Below, one piece after another: positions 46,678 to 57,302 of a stretch of 64,000 bases of DNA. Numbering within the stretch: position 1 is the first letter of the stretch; each line of letters begins with the position of its first letter. The stretch comes from Nannocystis exedens (GTDB lineage Bacteria > Myxococcota_A > Polyangia > Nannocystales > Nannocystaceae), in the NCBI RefSeq assembly GCF_002343915.1, contig NZ_NETK01000001.1, forward strand, positions 496,001 through 560,000, given 5' to 3'. A program made the position numbers and the translations under genes. The notes below the pieces were generated by a model. The model saw only the letters and a program-made list of their open reading frames with translations, made no database searches and had not been told where the DNA came from.

Positions 46678-46986
46678 ATGCAGTCACAACAGATGATCCA
46701 GGCCCTCGCGCAGATCACCTCGGACTTTCGCCGCGGCGACCTCGACGCCGCCTACCAGGGCTATCGCGACCTGTTCAGCAACCCTGCGTTCGCCCAGGGC
46801 AGCGCCGAGGCTCGGCGACATGCGCTGCGGCAGTTCGTCCACACTCAGGGGGCCCCGACCGAGTTGACCCGGACCATGCGGGTCGCCCACGACGCCGCGG
46901 TCGGGCCGCTGCAGGCCCTGATCGCCGAGAGCGACGATCCCGGCGACCGCGAGCTGCTGAAGACCCTGAAGCAGCGCCTCGGCTGA
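46678..46986 (+). CDS. Small helical hypothetical protein
   Basis: 102 residues from MQSQQMIQALAQITSDFRRG. Wholly helical by composition, with TPR-like Ala/aromatic spacing (DLDAAYQGYRDLFSNPAFAQ, EARRHALRQFVHTQG, RELLKTLKQRLG). No signal peptide, no Cys, no known motif. It lies 58 bases before the porin gene on the same strand and could lead the maltodextrin operon. High G/C third positions support it as a real gene. Function unknown. Confidence 0.7.
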   Translation: MQSQQMIQALAQITSDFRRGDLDAAYQGYRDLFSNPAFAQGSAEARRHALRQFVHTQGAPTELTRTMRVAHDAAVGPLQALIAESDDPGDRELLKTLKQRLG

Positions 46987-47044
46987 CGCCCGCGATCCAC
47001 GCTCGACAACCGTCGTCGCTTCGGAGTACCAATGCGACGACGCC

Positions 47045-48697
47045 GTGCGCCGCGATCTACGTCCTCTCCTGCCCCTCGCCGTCGCGTTCCTCGGCGTCGC
47101 CGTCTCGCCGGCGGCGGCCGCCCAGAGCCCGGCCGCCCCGCCCACCACCTCGCAGCCCACGGCCTCGACGCCGCCGGTGACCCCGGCCCCGGCCGAGCCC
47201 GGCCCTACCGAACCTGGCCCTGAGGACAGCTCGGTCCCCGTCGAGCCGCGGCCCGAGTCGGTCCCGGCGACCGCCGCCGGGCCGGCGCCCACCGCCGAGA
47301 AGCCGCCGGAGGCGCCGGTGCCCGAGCCCAAGCCGGCCAAGCCGTCGTCCCGCGGCCCGCACCCGCACGATCCGAACAGCCCGCCCGGCCTCGCCGACGG
47401 CTTCCACTTCGGCTCGTACGGCCGCGTCATCGCCGGCGGCGACGCCGGCGGTCGGGCCGGGCGCAACGGCGACATCGTCGCTCGCGGCTCGCGGCTCGAC
47501 GAGGCCAACTACGCCGAGCTCGAGCTGCGGCGCGAGGACTACTGGAAGTCGACCGGCGCCTACACGCGGATCGTCGCCACCACCGCGTTCGCCAACCCGA
47601 TCTTCCACTATAACGGCCAGTTTGCCGCCTCGCTGGCGATCCGCAACCTCTACCTCGAGGTCCGCAACGCCGGCGTCAAGGGCCTGTCCTTTTGGGCAGG
47701 TTCTCGCATGTACCGCGGCGACGACATCTACCTGCTCGACTTCTGGCCGCTCGACAACCTCAACACCATCGGCGGCGGCGTCGGCTACACCTTCAAGACC
47801 GGCACCGAGCTCAAGTTCCACGCCGGCCTCAATCAGCCGACCGATCCGTACTATCGCCAGACCATCCTGCGCCCGCCGGCCTACAATCAATTCGGCGCCG
47901 CCGAGGTCGCGATCCTCGATCGCCAGAAGCTGGTCAGCAGCGTCAAGCTGACGCACGTGTGGCCGGTCGGCGAGAGCGGCGGCGTCAAGGGCATCCTCTA
48001 CGGCGAGCTGCACTACGTGCCCGAGGGCCAGCGCGAGGTCGAGAGCAAGGTCTACGAGAACGTCCCCAAGGACAAGGGCTTCGTCGGCGGCGCCCAGGTC
48101 GGCGCCTTCACCGGCAAGCGCAGCACCTACGTCAACCTCACCGCGCGGTTCGCCAGCGGCCTCGCGGCCTACGGCGAGCTCAACGCGCCGCGGCAGCTCC
48201 GGCCCGATCGCCTGACCACCGGCGCCTACGAGTTGCTCGTCACCCTCAGCGGCAACTGGGAGCGCGGCCCGTTCGGCCTGCTGATGGGCTCCTATTATCG
48301 CCAGTTCCGCAACGCCAGCCGCTCGCTCGATTGGGACGACCTCAACGAGGGCATCGTCATCGCCCGCCCGCAGGTGTGGTTCGCCAAGATCGCCGGCGTC
48401 GCGCTCGAGGCCTCGTATCAGGCCCAGCAGCGCGGCGTCGCCACCGAGGCCGAGCCCAACCTGTTCAAGCCCGTGTTCGCGCAGATGGGCCGCTTCGGCC
48501 TGATCCCGTTCATCACGCCCGGCGGCCCGGGAGCGTTCCAGCGCCCGCACATCCGCCTGATCTACCTCCTCACCGTGCGCGACGCCGCCGCGCGCTCGTT
48601 CTACCCCGCCGAGGACGTGTTCGCCCGGCGAGGCATCGACCACTTCATCGGCGTCGGCGCCGAGTGGTGGTTCGGGAGCACCAGCTACTTCCGCTGA
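47045..48697 (+). CDS. LamB-like carbohydrate porin
   Basis: 550 residues, GTG start, signal peptide MRRDLRPLLPLAVAFLGVAV ending near AAAQ, then a Pro/Ala-rich spacer (about 30-100). The barrel begins at ADGFHFGSYGRVIAGGDAGG and includes the maltoporin-like patterns WAGSRMYRGDDIYLLDFWPL and VGGAQVGAFTGKRSTYV, and ends GVGAEWWFGSTSYFR with a C-terminal aromatic. This fits the sugar porin (LamB) family, longer because of the spacer. It probably passes maltodextrins across the outer membrane. First of five cotranscribed genes (porin, GH13, MalK, MalE-MalF, MalG). Confidence 0.88.
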   Translation: MRRDLRPLLPLAVAFLGVAVSPAAAAQSPAAPPTTSQPTASTPPVTPAPAEPGPTEPGPEDSSVPVEPRPESVPATAAGPAPTAEKPPEAPVPEPKPAKPSSRGPHPHDPNSPPGLADGFHFGSYGRVIAGGDAGGRAGRNGDIVARGSRLDEANYAELELRREDYWKSTGAYTRIVATTAFANPIFHYNGQFAASLAIRNLYLEVRNAGVKGLSFWAGSRMYRGDDIYLLDFWPLDNLNTIGGGVGYTFKTGTELKFHAGLNQPTDPYYRQTILRPPAYNQFGAAEVAILDRQKLVSSVKLTHVWPVGESGGVKGILYGELHYVPEGQREVESKVYENVPKDKGFVGGAQVGAFTGKRSTYVNLTARFASGLAAYGELNAPRQLRPDRLTTGAYELLVTLSGNWERGPFGLLMGSYYRQFRNASRSLDWDDLNEGIVIARPQVWFAKIAGVALEASYQAQQRGVATEAEPNLFKPVFAQMGRFGLIPFITPGGPGAFQRPHIRLIYLLTVRDAAARSFYPAEDVFARRGIDHFIGVGAEWWFGSTSYFR

Positions 48698-48718
48698 CGC
48701 GGTCTCGGAGACCTGACC

Positions 48719-50680
48719 ATGCCCGCTCGCCGCCTCCTCGCCCTCGCCCCGACCCTGCTGGCCGCCGCCGGCTGCCTGCACTTCGACACCCTCGAAGAGC
48801 CGGTCAAGATCTCGACCCACGCCGAGGACTGGCGCGAGGCCGTCATCTACCAGGTGCTGATCGACCGCTTCGACGACGGCGACGACGGCAACAACTACCT
48901 GCTCGACCGCGAGAACATGGCCCGCTACCACGGCGGCGACTGGATCGGGCTCGAGAACCGGCTCGACTACATTCAGGAGCTCGGCGTCAACACCCTGTGG
49001 ATCTCGCCGGTCATCAAGAACATCGAGACCGACGCCAACGTCGACGGTTATCACGGCTACTGGGCCGTCGACCTGACCCAGCCGAACGCCCACTTCGGCA
49101 ACCTCGACGACCTGCGCAGCCTCGTCCAGGCCGCGCACGAGCGCGACATGCTGGTGGTGATCGACATCGTCGCCAACCACATGGGCCAGCTCTTCTTCTA
49201 CGACATGAACCTCAACGGCGTGCCCGACATCCTGCTGCAGGGCACGGGCACGCGGCCGCAGGGCACCCCGGTGCCGGGCGGCTTCGACCAGTCGGGCTTC
49301 ACCCACATCACCGAGTACGACCCCGACTTCAACCCGCTGGGGATCCAGGCCTTCACCTCGCTGGGCCCGGCCGGCCCGGCGCCGATCGTGTTCCCGTTCG
49401 ACCCGAAGAGCGGCCACGTCACGCCGATGCCGCCGATCTTCCAGAACCCCGAGGTCTACAACCGCAAGGGCCGCACCTTCAATTACGACGACCCGCAGCA
49501 GCTCCTCACCGGCGACTTCCCCGGCGGCCTCAAGGACGTCAACACCACCCGCTGCGACGTCAAGCAGGCGTTCGTCGACTCGTACGCGCGGTGGATCGAG
49601 CTGACCGACGCCGACGGCTTCCGCATCGACACGGTCAAGCACGTCGAGCGCGAGTTCTGGCGCTACTTCAGCCAGCGGGTGCGCCAGCGGCTGGCGGCCC
49701 AGGGCAAGACCAAGTTCTTCATGTTCGGCGAGGCCTTCGACGGCCGCGACGAGCTGGTCGGCTCGTTCACCAAGAACGACCTGCCGAGCGACGAGGAGCT
49801 CGCGCGCGAGAACTCGTGCGACGACGGCCCGAAGATCACCGGCGACCAGCTCGACAGCGCCTTCTACTTCCCGCAGCACTACCAGGTGTTCCGCGACGTG
49901 TTCCAGGACGGCGCCTCGACCGACCGGATCGCCAACCTGTGGGCCAACAAGACCGTCAACTACGGCACCGTCGCGCCCAAGGACAGCGCCGGCATCCCGC
50001 CGCACAAGGTCCTCGTCAACTTCATCGACAACCACGACGTCGCGCGCTTCCTCTACTTCGCCCGCGAGCGCGTCGACGCGCACCCCGCGTTCGCCGGCAA
50101 GTCGGTGCGCGACAAGGAGCTGCGGCTGCGCGCCATGCTGCAGAACGCCCTGCTCATGCTCATGACCGCCGAGGGCGTGCCCTGCCTCTACTACGGCACC
50201 GAGCTCGAGTACCGCGGCGGCAACGACCCGAGCAACCGCGAGGACATGTGGCGGCCCTACCCCTACCTCGGTGACACCGTCGCGCCGCCGGCGTTCGACA
50301 CCACCGGGCCGACCTTCGTCTTCACCAAGAAGCTGATCGAGTACCGCAAGAAGCTCGCGGCGCTGCGCCGCGGCGACACCAAGGTCGTGTGGTCGACCGC
50401 GCGCACCGGCGACGAGTCGGACGCCGGCATCTTCGCCTTCGAGCGCGCCGGCGGCGAGGCCGGCAACAACTACGTGCTGGTCGTGTTCAACACCAACCAG
50501 AACCACGACAGCCGCACCCAGTTCGAGGGCACCACCATGACCGTCTCGGCGCCCGCGGGCGCGGTGCTGGTCGACGTCCTCGGCGGCAACAAGAAGTACA
50601 CCGTCGGCGCCGGCGGTTCCCTCGACCTCACCCTCCCGCCGGTCTCCGGCATGCTCCTGGTCCCGCAGCAGGACGTCTGA
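48719..50680 (+). CDS. Lipoprotein GH13 alpha-amylase in the maltodextrin operon
   Basis: 653 residues; signal and lipobox MPARRLLALAPTLLAAAGC. No N-terminal carbohydrate-binding domain, the barrel starting early at DWREAVIYQVLIDRFDDGDD. Family features: GVNTLWISPVIKNIETDANV, VVIDIVANHMGQLFF, nucleophile in ADGFRIDTVKHVE, acid/base in FFMFGEAFDGRDEL, and FIDNHDVARFLYF. A C-terminal beta domain closes with VSGMLLVPQQDV. It sits 21 bases after the porin and 7 before malK, so it works at the periplasm/outer membrane, trimming glucans for import. Its architecture differs from the other two GH13 proteins here (no Cys-rich insertion). Confidence 0.94.
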   Translation: MPARRLLALAPTLLAAAGCLHFDTLEEPVKISTHAEDWREAVIYQVLIDRFDDGDDGNNYLLDRENMARYHGGDWIGLENRLDYIQELGVNTLWISPVIKNIETDANVDGYHGYWAVDLTQPNAHFGNLDDLRSLVQAAHERDMLVVIDIVANHMGQLFFYDMNLNGVPDILLQGTGTRPQGTPVPGGFDQSGFTHITEYDPDFNPLGIQAFTSLGPAGPAPIVFPFDPKSGHVTPMPPIFQNPEVYNRKGRTFNYDDPQQLLTGDFPGGLKDVNTTRCDVKQAFVDSYARWIELTDADGFRIDTVKHVEREFWRYFSQRVRQRLAAQGKTKFFMFGEAFDGRDELVGSFTKNDLPSDEELARENSCDDGPKITGDQLDSAFYFPQHYQVFRDVFQDGASTDRIANLWANKTVNYGTVAPKDSAGIPPHKVLVNFIDNHDVARFLYFARERVDAHPAFAGKSVRDKELRLRAMLQNALLMLMTAEGVPCLYYGTELEYRGGNDPSNREDMWRPYPYLGDTVAPPAFDTTGPTFVFTKKLIEYRKKLAALRRGDTKVVWSTARTGDESDAGIFAFERAGGEAGNNYVLVVFNTNQNHDSRTQFEGTTMTVSAPAGAVLVDVLGGNKKYTVGAGGSLDLTLPPVSGMLLVPQQDV

Positions 50681-50687
50681 CGCCTCG

Positions 50688-51760
<1,073 letters not shown>

Positions 51761-51761
<1 letters not shown>

Positions 51762-51814
51762 GCATGTTCTCAAAGGCATGTCCACTCGCACATGTCTCAA
51801 GCGACATGTCCGTG
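51761..51814. repeat. Cluster of dispersed palindromes inside the mal operon
   Basis: Immediately after the malK stop: gagcatgttctcaaaggcatgtcc, actcgcacatgtctcaagcgacatgtccgtgagg. Five half-sites in 55 bases; the last is followed by GAGG, the ribosome site of the MalE-MalF gene. Confidence 0.82.
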
Positions 51815-51822
51815 AGGTCCGC

Positions 51823-54033
51823 GTGCTGAGGCGCGCTGCGGCTCGCCTGTCGGCTCGCGCCGGCGCGCGGGTCTTCGGCGCCCTGTTCGCGCTCCTCGCC
51901 GCCCTCGCGCCCGCGCTCGCGCGGGCCGGCGAGCTGCGGCTGTGGCACGCCTACCGCGACGCCGAGGCGGCCGCGCTGGTGGCGATCGTCGAAGAATTCT
52001 CCGCCCGCACCGGCCACCGCGTCGAGCTGCTGGCGGTCGCCCACGAGAGCTTCGGCAGCAAGCTCGCGGCCACCATCCCGCGCGGTCAGGGCCCGCACGT
52101 CTTCATCGACTCGCACGAGCGCCTCGGCGACTACCGCCAGCGCGCCCTCGTCGGCGACGCCGGGCCCGCGCTCGAGCCCGACGCCGTCTACACCGCGCAG
52201 TCGCTGGCCGCGGTCACCCAGGACGGCGCGCGCTGGGGCGTCCCGCTGAGCGCCAAGTCGGTCGCGCTGTTCGTCAACGCCAGCCTCGTCGACCGCGTCC
52301 CGGGCACCCTCGAGGACATCGCCGCCCTGAAGCTGCCCGCCGGCGTCTACCCGCTGGCCTACGAGGCCCAGAGCGCCTACGGCCACATGCCGCTGCTGGC
52401 CGCCTTCGGCGGGCGCATGCTCGAAGGCGACGCCCGCTTCGGCTTCGTCGGCCCCGCCGCCGCGCGCTCGCTCGCGTTCGCGAAAGAGCTCGTCGATCGC
52501 GGCGCCGTCCCGCGCGACGCCGACGGCGCCCTCGTCAGCGACCTGTTCCGCTCCGGTCGCGCCGCCTTCGCCATCAGCGGCCCGTGGCTCGTCGGTCAGC
52601 TCGCCGGCGTCGAGTTCCCCTGGCGCGTCGTGCCGCTGCCGAAAGTCGGCGAGACCGGCCTGCCGATGCGCCCGCCGCTGACCGTCGAGGCCGCCATGCT
52701 GTCGCCGCAGGGGGCCGCCTCCCCGGCCGCGCTCGCGCTGGCCCGCGCGCTCGGCAGCGCCGAGGCGGCCGCGCTGCGCCAGCGCCTCGCCGGCACCCTG
52801 TCCGTCAGGACAGACGTACCTGTCCCCGAGGACAACCCGGTCCTCGCCGGCTTCCGCGCCCAGGCCGAGCTGGCCGAGCCGATGTCCGCCGACCCGGCCA
52901 TGCGCTCGACCTGGGAGCCGGCCTTCCGCGCGATCCGCAAGGTCCTGCGCGGCCAGGCGGGGCCCGACGACGCGCTCGCCGAGGCCGCCCGTCGCTTCGC
53001 CGACGTCCGCCGCCCGCCGCCCGCCGCCGCCTCGCCGACCCCCGCCCTGCTGGTGCTCGGCCTCGGCATGCTGCTCGTCGCCTTCCACCTGGTCCGCCGC
53101 GCCCGCGACCCCGAGGCCCGCCGGGCCCTCCGCGCCTCGTTGCCGGCCTACCGCTACGTCGCGCACAGCGTCGTCGTCGTCGGCCTTTTGGTGTTCGTCC
53201 CGCTGATCGTCGGCGCCGCCACCTCGCTGTTCGCCGGCCGCCCGGGCGAGGGCTACTACGTCGGCCTCGCCAACTTCGTCGAGATCCTCACCGCCCGCGG
53301 CGGCCCGCTGCTCGCCACCGGCTCGTTCTGGTTCGTCCTCCTCGTCACCTTCCTGTGGACGGCCGTCAACGTCGTCCTCCACCTCGGCATCGGCCTCGCG
53401 CTCGGCCTCGTCCTGTCGCGCCCGACCCTGCGCCTGCGCGCGCTCTACCGCGTGCTCCTGATCCTCCCCTGGGCCGTGCCGAGCTACGTCACCGCCCTGG
53501 CGTGGAAGGGCATGTTCCACCAGCAGTTCGGCGCCGTCACCGGCCTGATCCACGCGGTCAACGACTGGTTCGGCACCAGCATCGAGCCGATCGCCTGGTT
53601 CTCGCGCTTCGCCACCGCCTTCGCCGCCAACGTCGCCACCAACGTGTGGCTCGGCTTCCCCTTCATGATGGTCGTCACGCTCGGCGCGCTCACGGCCGTG
53701 CCCGCCGACGTGCTCGAGGCCGCCGAGGTCGACGGCGCCACCCGCTGGCAACGGCTGACGCGCGTCACCCTGCCGATGATCCGCCCGGCCCTCGCCCCGG
53801 CCGTCACGCTCGGCGCGATCTGGACCTTCAACATGTTCAACGTCGTCTTCCTCGTCTCGGGCGGCGACCCCGACGGCTCGACCGACATCCTCGTCAGCGA
53901 GGCGTACCGCTGGGCCTTCACCCGCGAGGCCCAGTACGGCTACGCCGCCGCCTACGCCGTCCTGATCTTCCTGCTCCTGCTCGTCACCACCCGCCTGCCC
54001 GCCTGGCTGGCGCGCAAGGAGGCCGGGCGATGA
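51823..54033 (+). CDS. MalE-MalF fusion: solute-binding protein joined to ABC permease
   Basis: 736 residues from GTG 51823 (behind GAGG); an ATG at 51778 would add 15 residues encoded by palindrome repeats and is less likely. Signal sequence (residues 1-34), then a sugar-binding domain of extracellular solute-binding type 1 (GELRLWHAYRDAEAAALVAI, FRSGRAAFAISGPWLVGQLA), to about 395. A first membrane helix (TPALLVLGLGMLLVAFHLV) leads to a second (VVVVGLLVFVPLIVGAATSL) and a MalF-like permease with the EAA loop EAAEVDGATRWQRLTRVTLP (about 630). In most bacteria these are separate proteins. One polypeptide delivers substrate in fixed 1:1 ratio to the channel. MalG overlaps by 4 bases. Confidence 0.92.
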   Translation: MLRRAAARLSARAGARVFGALFALLAALAPALARAGELRLWHAYRDAEAAALVAIVEEFSARTGHRVELLAVAHESFGSKLAATIPRGQGPHVFIDSHERLGDYRQRALVGDAGPALEPDAVYTAQSLAAVTQDGARWGVPLSAKSVALFVNASLVDRVPGTLEDIAALKLPAGVYPLAYEAQSAYGHMPLLAAFGGRMLEGDARFGFVGPAAARSLAFAKELVDRGAVPRDADGALVSDLFRSGRAAFAISGPWLVGQLAGVEFPWRVVPLPKVGETGLPMRPPLTVEAAMLSPQGAASPAALALARALGSAEAAALRQRLAGTLSVRTDVPVPEDNPVLAGFRAQAELAEPMSADPAMRSTWEPAFRAIRKVLRGQAGPDDALAEAARRFADVRRPPPAAASPTPALLVLGLGMLLVAFHLVRRARDPEARRALRASLPAYRYVAHSVVVVGLLVFVPLIVGAATSLFAGRPGEGYYVGLANFVEILTARGGPLLATGSFWFVLLVTFLWTAVNVVLHLGIGLALGLVLSRPTLRLRALYRVLLILPWAVPSYVTALAWKGMFHQQFGAVTGLIHAVNDWFGTSIEPIAWFSRFATAFAANVATNVWLGFPFMMVVTLGALTAVPADVLEAAEVDGATRWQRLTRVTLPMIRPALAPAVTLGAIWTFNMFNVVFLVSGGDPDGSTDILVSEAYRWAFTREAQYGYAAAYAVLIFLLLLVTTRLPAWLARKEAGR

Positions 54034-54908
54034 GTCCTTCGGGACAGGGTCGAAAGGTCAGCCTCGCCGAGTCGATCGGCGCCCACCTGCTGCTCGTCGT
54101 CGCCGTCGCGTTCGCGCTCTATCCGCTGCTGTGGGTCGTCTCGCTGGCCTTCTCCGGCGCGGTCGAGCCGACCCCGCGGGTCTTGCCGGTCCCGCTCGAG
54201 CCGACCCTCGAGCACCTGCGCGGCGTCGCCTTCTCGACCCTCGAGGTCCCGGGCGAGCCCGACCGCTGGCTGTTCGGCCTGCAGCTCGCCAACTCGATCG
54301 TCATCAGCCTCGCCACCGCCCTGGTCGGCGTCGTCATCGCCGTGCCGACCGCCTACGCCCTGGCCCGCTTCGACTTCGTCGGCAAGGAGGGCGGCGTGCG
54401 GGCCCTTTTGGCCACGCAGATGTTCCCGGCGGTCGCCAGCGCGATCCCCCTCTACATCATCCTCGACGGCCTCGGTCTGCTCGGCACCCGCTCGGGCCTG
54501 GTCCTCTGCTACGCCACCACCGCCGTGCCGTTCGCCATCTTCCAATTGCGCGGCGCCTTCGAGACCATCCCGCGCGACCTCGAGGAGGCCGCCATGGTCG
54601 ACGGCGCCACCCGCTTCGAGGCCTTCCGCAAGGTCGTCCTGCCTGCCGCTCGCCCGGCGATCGCCGTCACCGCCCTGTTCGCCTTCATGAGCGCCTACAA
54701 CGAGTTCGTGCTGGCGCACACCATGCTCGGGCGCGAGGAGATGTACACCGTCCCCGTGGTCCTGCAGCGCTACATCTCCGAGTTCAGCGCCGACTGGCCC
54801 AAGTTCGCCGCCGGCTCGCTGATCGTCTCGATCCCGGTGATGATCCTCTTCTACATCGCCCAGCGCCACCTCATCGCCGGCCTCACCGCCGGCGGCGTGA
54901 AGGGCTGA
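54030..54908 (+). CDS. malG: Maltodextrin ABC transporter permease (MalG type)
   Basis: 292 residues; ATG overlaps the preceding stop (ATGA), so translation is coupled. Six membrane spans (AHLLLVVAVAFALYPLLWVV, LANSIVISLATALVGVVIAV, AIPLYIILDGLGLL, PVMILFYIAQRHLI and others). The cytoplasmic EAA loop EAAMVDGATRFEAFRKVVLP docks on MalK. C-terminus AGLTAGGVKG matches the CUT1 MalG ending. Codons 2-6 are read from a TTCG-looped palindrome (54034-54045, MSPSGQG). Last gene of the operon. Confidence 0.94.
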   Translation: MSPSGQGRKVSLAESIGAHLLLVVAVAFALYPLLWVVSLAFSGAVEPTPRVLPVPLEPTLEHLRGVAFSTLEVPGEPDRWLFGLQLANSIVISLATALVGVVIAVPTAYALARFDFVGKEGGVRALLATQMFPAVASAIPLYIILDGLGLLGTRSGLVLCYATTAVPFAIFQLRGAFETIPRDLEEAAMVDGATRFEAFRKVVLPAARPAIAVTALFAFMSAYNEFVLAHTMLGREEMYTVPVVLQRYISEFSADWPKFAAGSLIVSIPVMILFYIAQRHLIAGLTAGGVKG

Positions 54909-55151
54909 GGCGGACGGCGATTGTCGACAGTGTGATCGACCGCGGGCGATCGCCGGCCGACGAAACACAATGCGCATTCGCGGCGGGGCAGCGGCGATCG
55001 TCGCATCGGAGCGGCTGAGGTCGCCGGACCCGCCCCATTCGCGCGCGTTTCCGCCCCTCCGATTCCGTCACATTTCATCCAGGCCGTGAATCCAACCTGC
55101 GACGATGGGATTCCAAAGCGTCGCCCGAACGAACCCTTTTGGAGGACCCGA

Positions 55152-57257
55152 ATGCGTCGATTCCTGCTCCTGTCCCTCGGCCTCGCCGTCGCTCCCGCCT
55201 GTAGCCCGCCCGGGCCCTCCGACCACGGGAAGGCCGCTCCGCCGGCGCCCAAGGCCGCCACGCCGCCGCCGACCAGCGCGCCCGCGGCCCCGGAGCCCGA
55301 GCTCATCCCGCGCGAGCTTCTGTTCGGCAACCCCGAGCGCGTCAACGTCCAGATCAGCCCCGACGGCAAGCACCTCAGCTGGGTCGCGCCGGTCGACGGC
55401 GTGCTCAACGTCCACGTCGCGCCGGCCGACGACGCGGCCAAGGGTCGGGCCGTCACCGCCGACAAGGCGCGCGGCATCACCCAGTACTTCTGGTCCTACC
55501 GCCCCGACACGCTGCTCTACCTGCGCGACACCGGCGGCGACGAGGACTTCCATCTCCACGCGCTCGACCTCAAGACCGGCGAGAGCCGCGACCTCACGCC
55601 CTACCCGAAGACGCGCGCCAGCGTCAACGGCGTCAGCCACCTCCATCCCGACGTCGTGCTCGTCGGCATGAACGACCGCGATCAACAGTGGCACGACCTC
55701 TACCGCGTCGACCTGGCGACCGGCAAGCGGACCCTGGTCGAGCGCAACGATCAGAAGATCGCCGGCTACATCACCGACCCCGAGCTCAAGGTGCGCCTGG
55801 CCACGCGCGCGCGCGACGACGGCGGCATCGACGTCCTGCAACCCGACGGCAAGGGCGGCTGGAAGCCGTTCGAGCAGATCCCGTTCGACGACGCGCTGAG
55901 CACCCATTTCGGCAACATCACGACCGACGGCAAGACCCTGCACCTGCGAGACTCTCGCAACCGCGACACCGTCGCCCTGTACGCCGTCGACCTCGCGAGC
56001 GGCGAGAAGAAGCTGCTGCTCGAGGACCCGCGCGCCGACATCAGCGGGGCGCTGACCGACCCGCGCACCGGCGCGGTGCGGGCGGTCGCCACCAACTACC
56101 TGCGCGAGGAGTGGAAGGCGCTCGACGACGGCATCACCCGCGACCTCGAGAAGCTCAAGGCGATCGGGCCCGGCGTCATCGGCGTCACCTCCAGCACCCT
56201 CGACGACCAGACCTGGATCGTCGCCTACTCGGCCGCCGAGGCGCCGGCGGTCTACTACCGCTACGCCCGCGGCAGCGGCGAGCTGACGAAGCTGTTCTCG
56301 GCCCGCCCGGCGCTCGACGGCAAGCCGCTGGTCAAGCAGTGGCCGCAGGAGGTCCCCGCGCGCGACGGCCTCACGCTCGTCAGCTACCTGACCCTGCCGC
56401 ACCAGTCCGACCCCGAGCAGGACGGCAAGCCGAACAAGCCCGCGCCGCTGGTCCTCTACGTCCACGGCGGCCCGTGGGCGCGCGACACCTACGGCTACTC
56501 GTCCACGCCGCAATGGCTGGCCAACCGCGGCTACGCGGTGCTGCAGGTCAACTATCGCGGCTCGACCGGCTTCGGCAAGGAATTCGTCAACAAGTCCAAC
56601 TTCGAGTGGGCCGGCAAGATGCACGAGGACCTGGTCGACGCCGTGAACTGGGCGGTCAAGCAGGGCGTCACCACCGCCGACCAGGTCGCGATCATGGGCG
56701 GCAGCTACGGCGGCTACGCGACCCTGGTCGGCCTGACCTTCACGCCCGACACGTTCAAGTGCGGCGTCGACGTCGTCGGCCCCTCCAACCTGATCACCCT
56801 GTTCAACACCTTCCCCGCCTACTGGGCCAGCTTCATGCAGCAGTGGTACCTCCGCGTCGGCGACCCGCGCACCGAGGAGGGCAAGCAGAAGCTGCTCGAC
56901 CGCTCGCCGATCACCCACGTCGACAAGATCAAGAAGCCGCTGCTCATCGCCCAGGGCGCCAACGACCCGCGGGTGAAGCAGGCCGAGAGCGACCAGATCG
57001 TCGAGGCCATGAAGACCAAGAAGATCCCCGTCACCTACCTGCTGTTCCCCGACGAGGGCCACGGCTTCGCCCGCTCGGAGAACAGCAAGGCCTACACCGC
57101 CGCGGCCGAGGGCTTCCTCGGCACCTGCCTCGGCGGCCGCGTCGAGCCGATCGGCAAGGACCTGACCGGCTCGAGCATCACCGTCCCGGTCGGCGCCGAC
57201 ATCGTCCCCGGCCTCGCCGAGGCGCTCGCCTCGCACACCCAGGCGATCAAGAACTAG
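55152..57257 (+). CDS. Lipoprotein S9 family peptidase (prolyl oligopeptidase/acylaminoacyl peptidase type)
   Basis: 701 residues; start MRRFLLLSLGLAVAPAC, GGAGG 6-7 bases upstream, lipobox APAC. N-terminal beta-propeller (about 55-420) with repeated VRLA-, DLASGEKKLLLEDP-type strands; C-terminal alpha/beta hydrolase domain with nucleophile in MGGSYGGYATLVGL, LLIAQGANDPRVKQAESDQI (Asp) and FPDEGHGFARSEN (His). It cleaves small oligopeptides, here probably at the outer membrane or periplasm. Single gene; a 17-bp perfect inverted repeat follows the stop. Confidence 0.95.
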   Translation: MRRFLLLSLGLAVAPACSPPGPSDHGKAAPPAPKAATPPPTSAPAAPEPELIPRELLFGNPERVNVQISPDGKHLSWVAPVDGVLNVHVAPADDAAKGRAVTADKARGITQYFWSYRPDTLLYLRDTGGDEDFHLHALDLKTGESRDLTPYPKTRASVNGVSHLHPDVVLVGMNDRDQQWHDLYRVDLATGKRTLVERNDQKIAGYITDPELKVRLATRARDDGGIDVLQPDGKGGWKPFEQIPFDDALSTHFGNITTDGKTLHLRDSRNRDTVALYAVDLASGEKKLLLEDPRADISGALTDPRTGAVRAVATNYLREEWKALDDGITRDLEKLKAIGPGVIGVTSSTLDDQTWIVAYSAAEAPAVYYRYARGSGELTKLFSARPALDGKPLVKQWPQEVPARDGLTLVSYLTLPHQSDPEQDGKPNKPAPLVLYVHGGPWARDTYGYSSTPQWLANRGYAVLQVNYRGSTGFGKEFVNKSNFEWAGKMHEDLVDAVNWAVKQGVTTADQVAIMGGSYGGYATLVGLTFTPDTFKCGVDVVGPSNLITLFNTFPAYWASFMQQWYLRVGDPRTEEGKQKLLDRSPITHVDKIKKPLLIAQGANDPRVKQAESDQIVEAMKTKKIPVTYLLFPDEGHGFARSENSKAYTAAAEGFLGTCLGGRVEPIGKDLTGSSITVPVGADIVPGLAEALASHTQAIKN

Positions 57258-57261
57258 CGCG

Positions 57262-57302
57262 GCGACGCGACGATCGCGAGACCGCCGCGATCGTCGCGTC
57301 GC
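57262..57302 (+). terminator. 17-bp perfect hairpin after the S9 peptidase gene
   Basis: GCGACGCGACGATCGCG (57262-57278) pairs perfectly with CGCGATCGTCGCGTCGC (57286-57302) around a 7-base loop, 4 bases after the stop. No T run follows, so either a GC-type terminator or an mRNA-stabilising 3' end. Confidence 0.7.
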
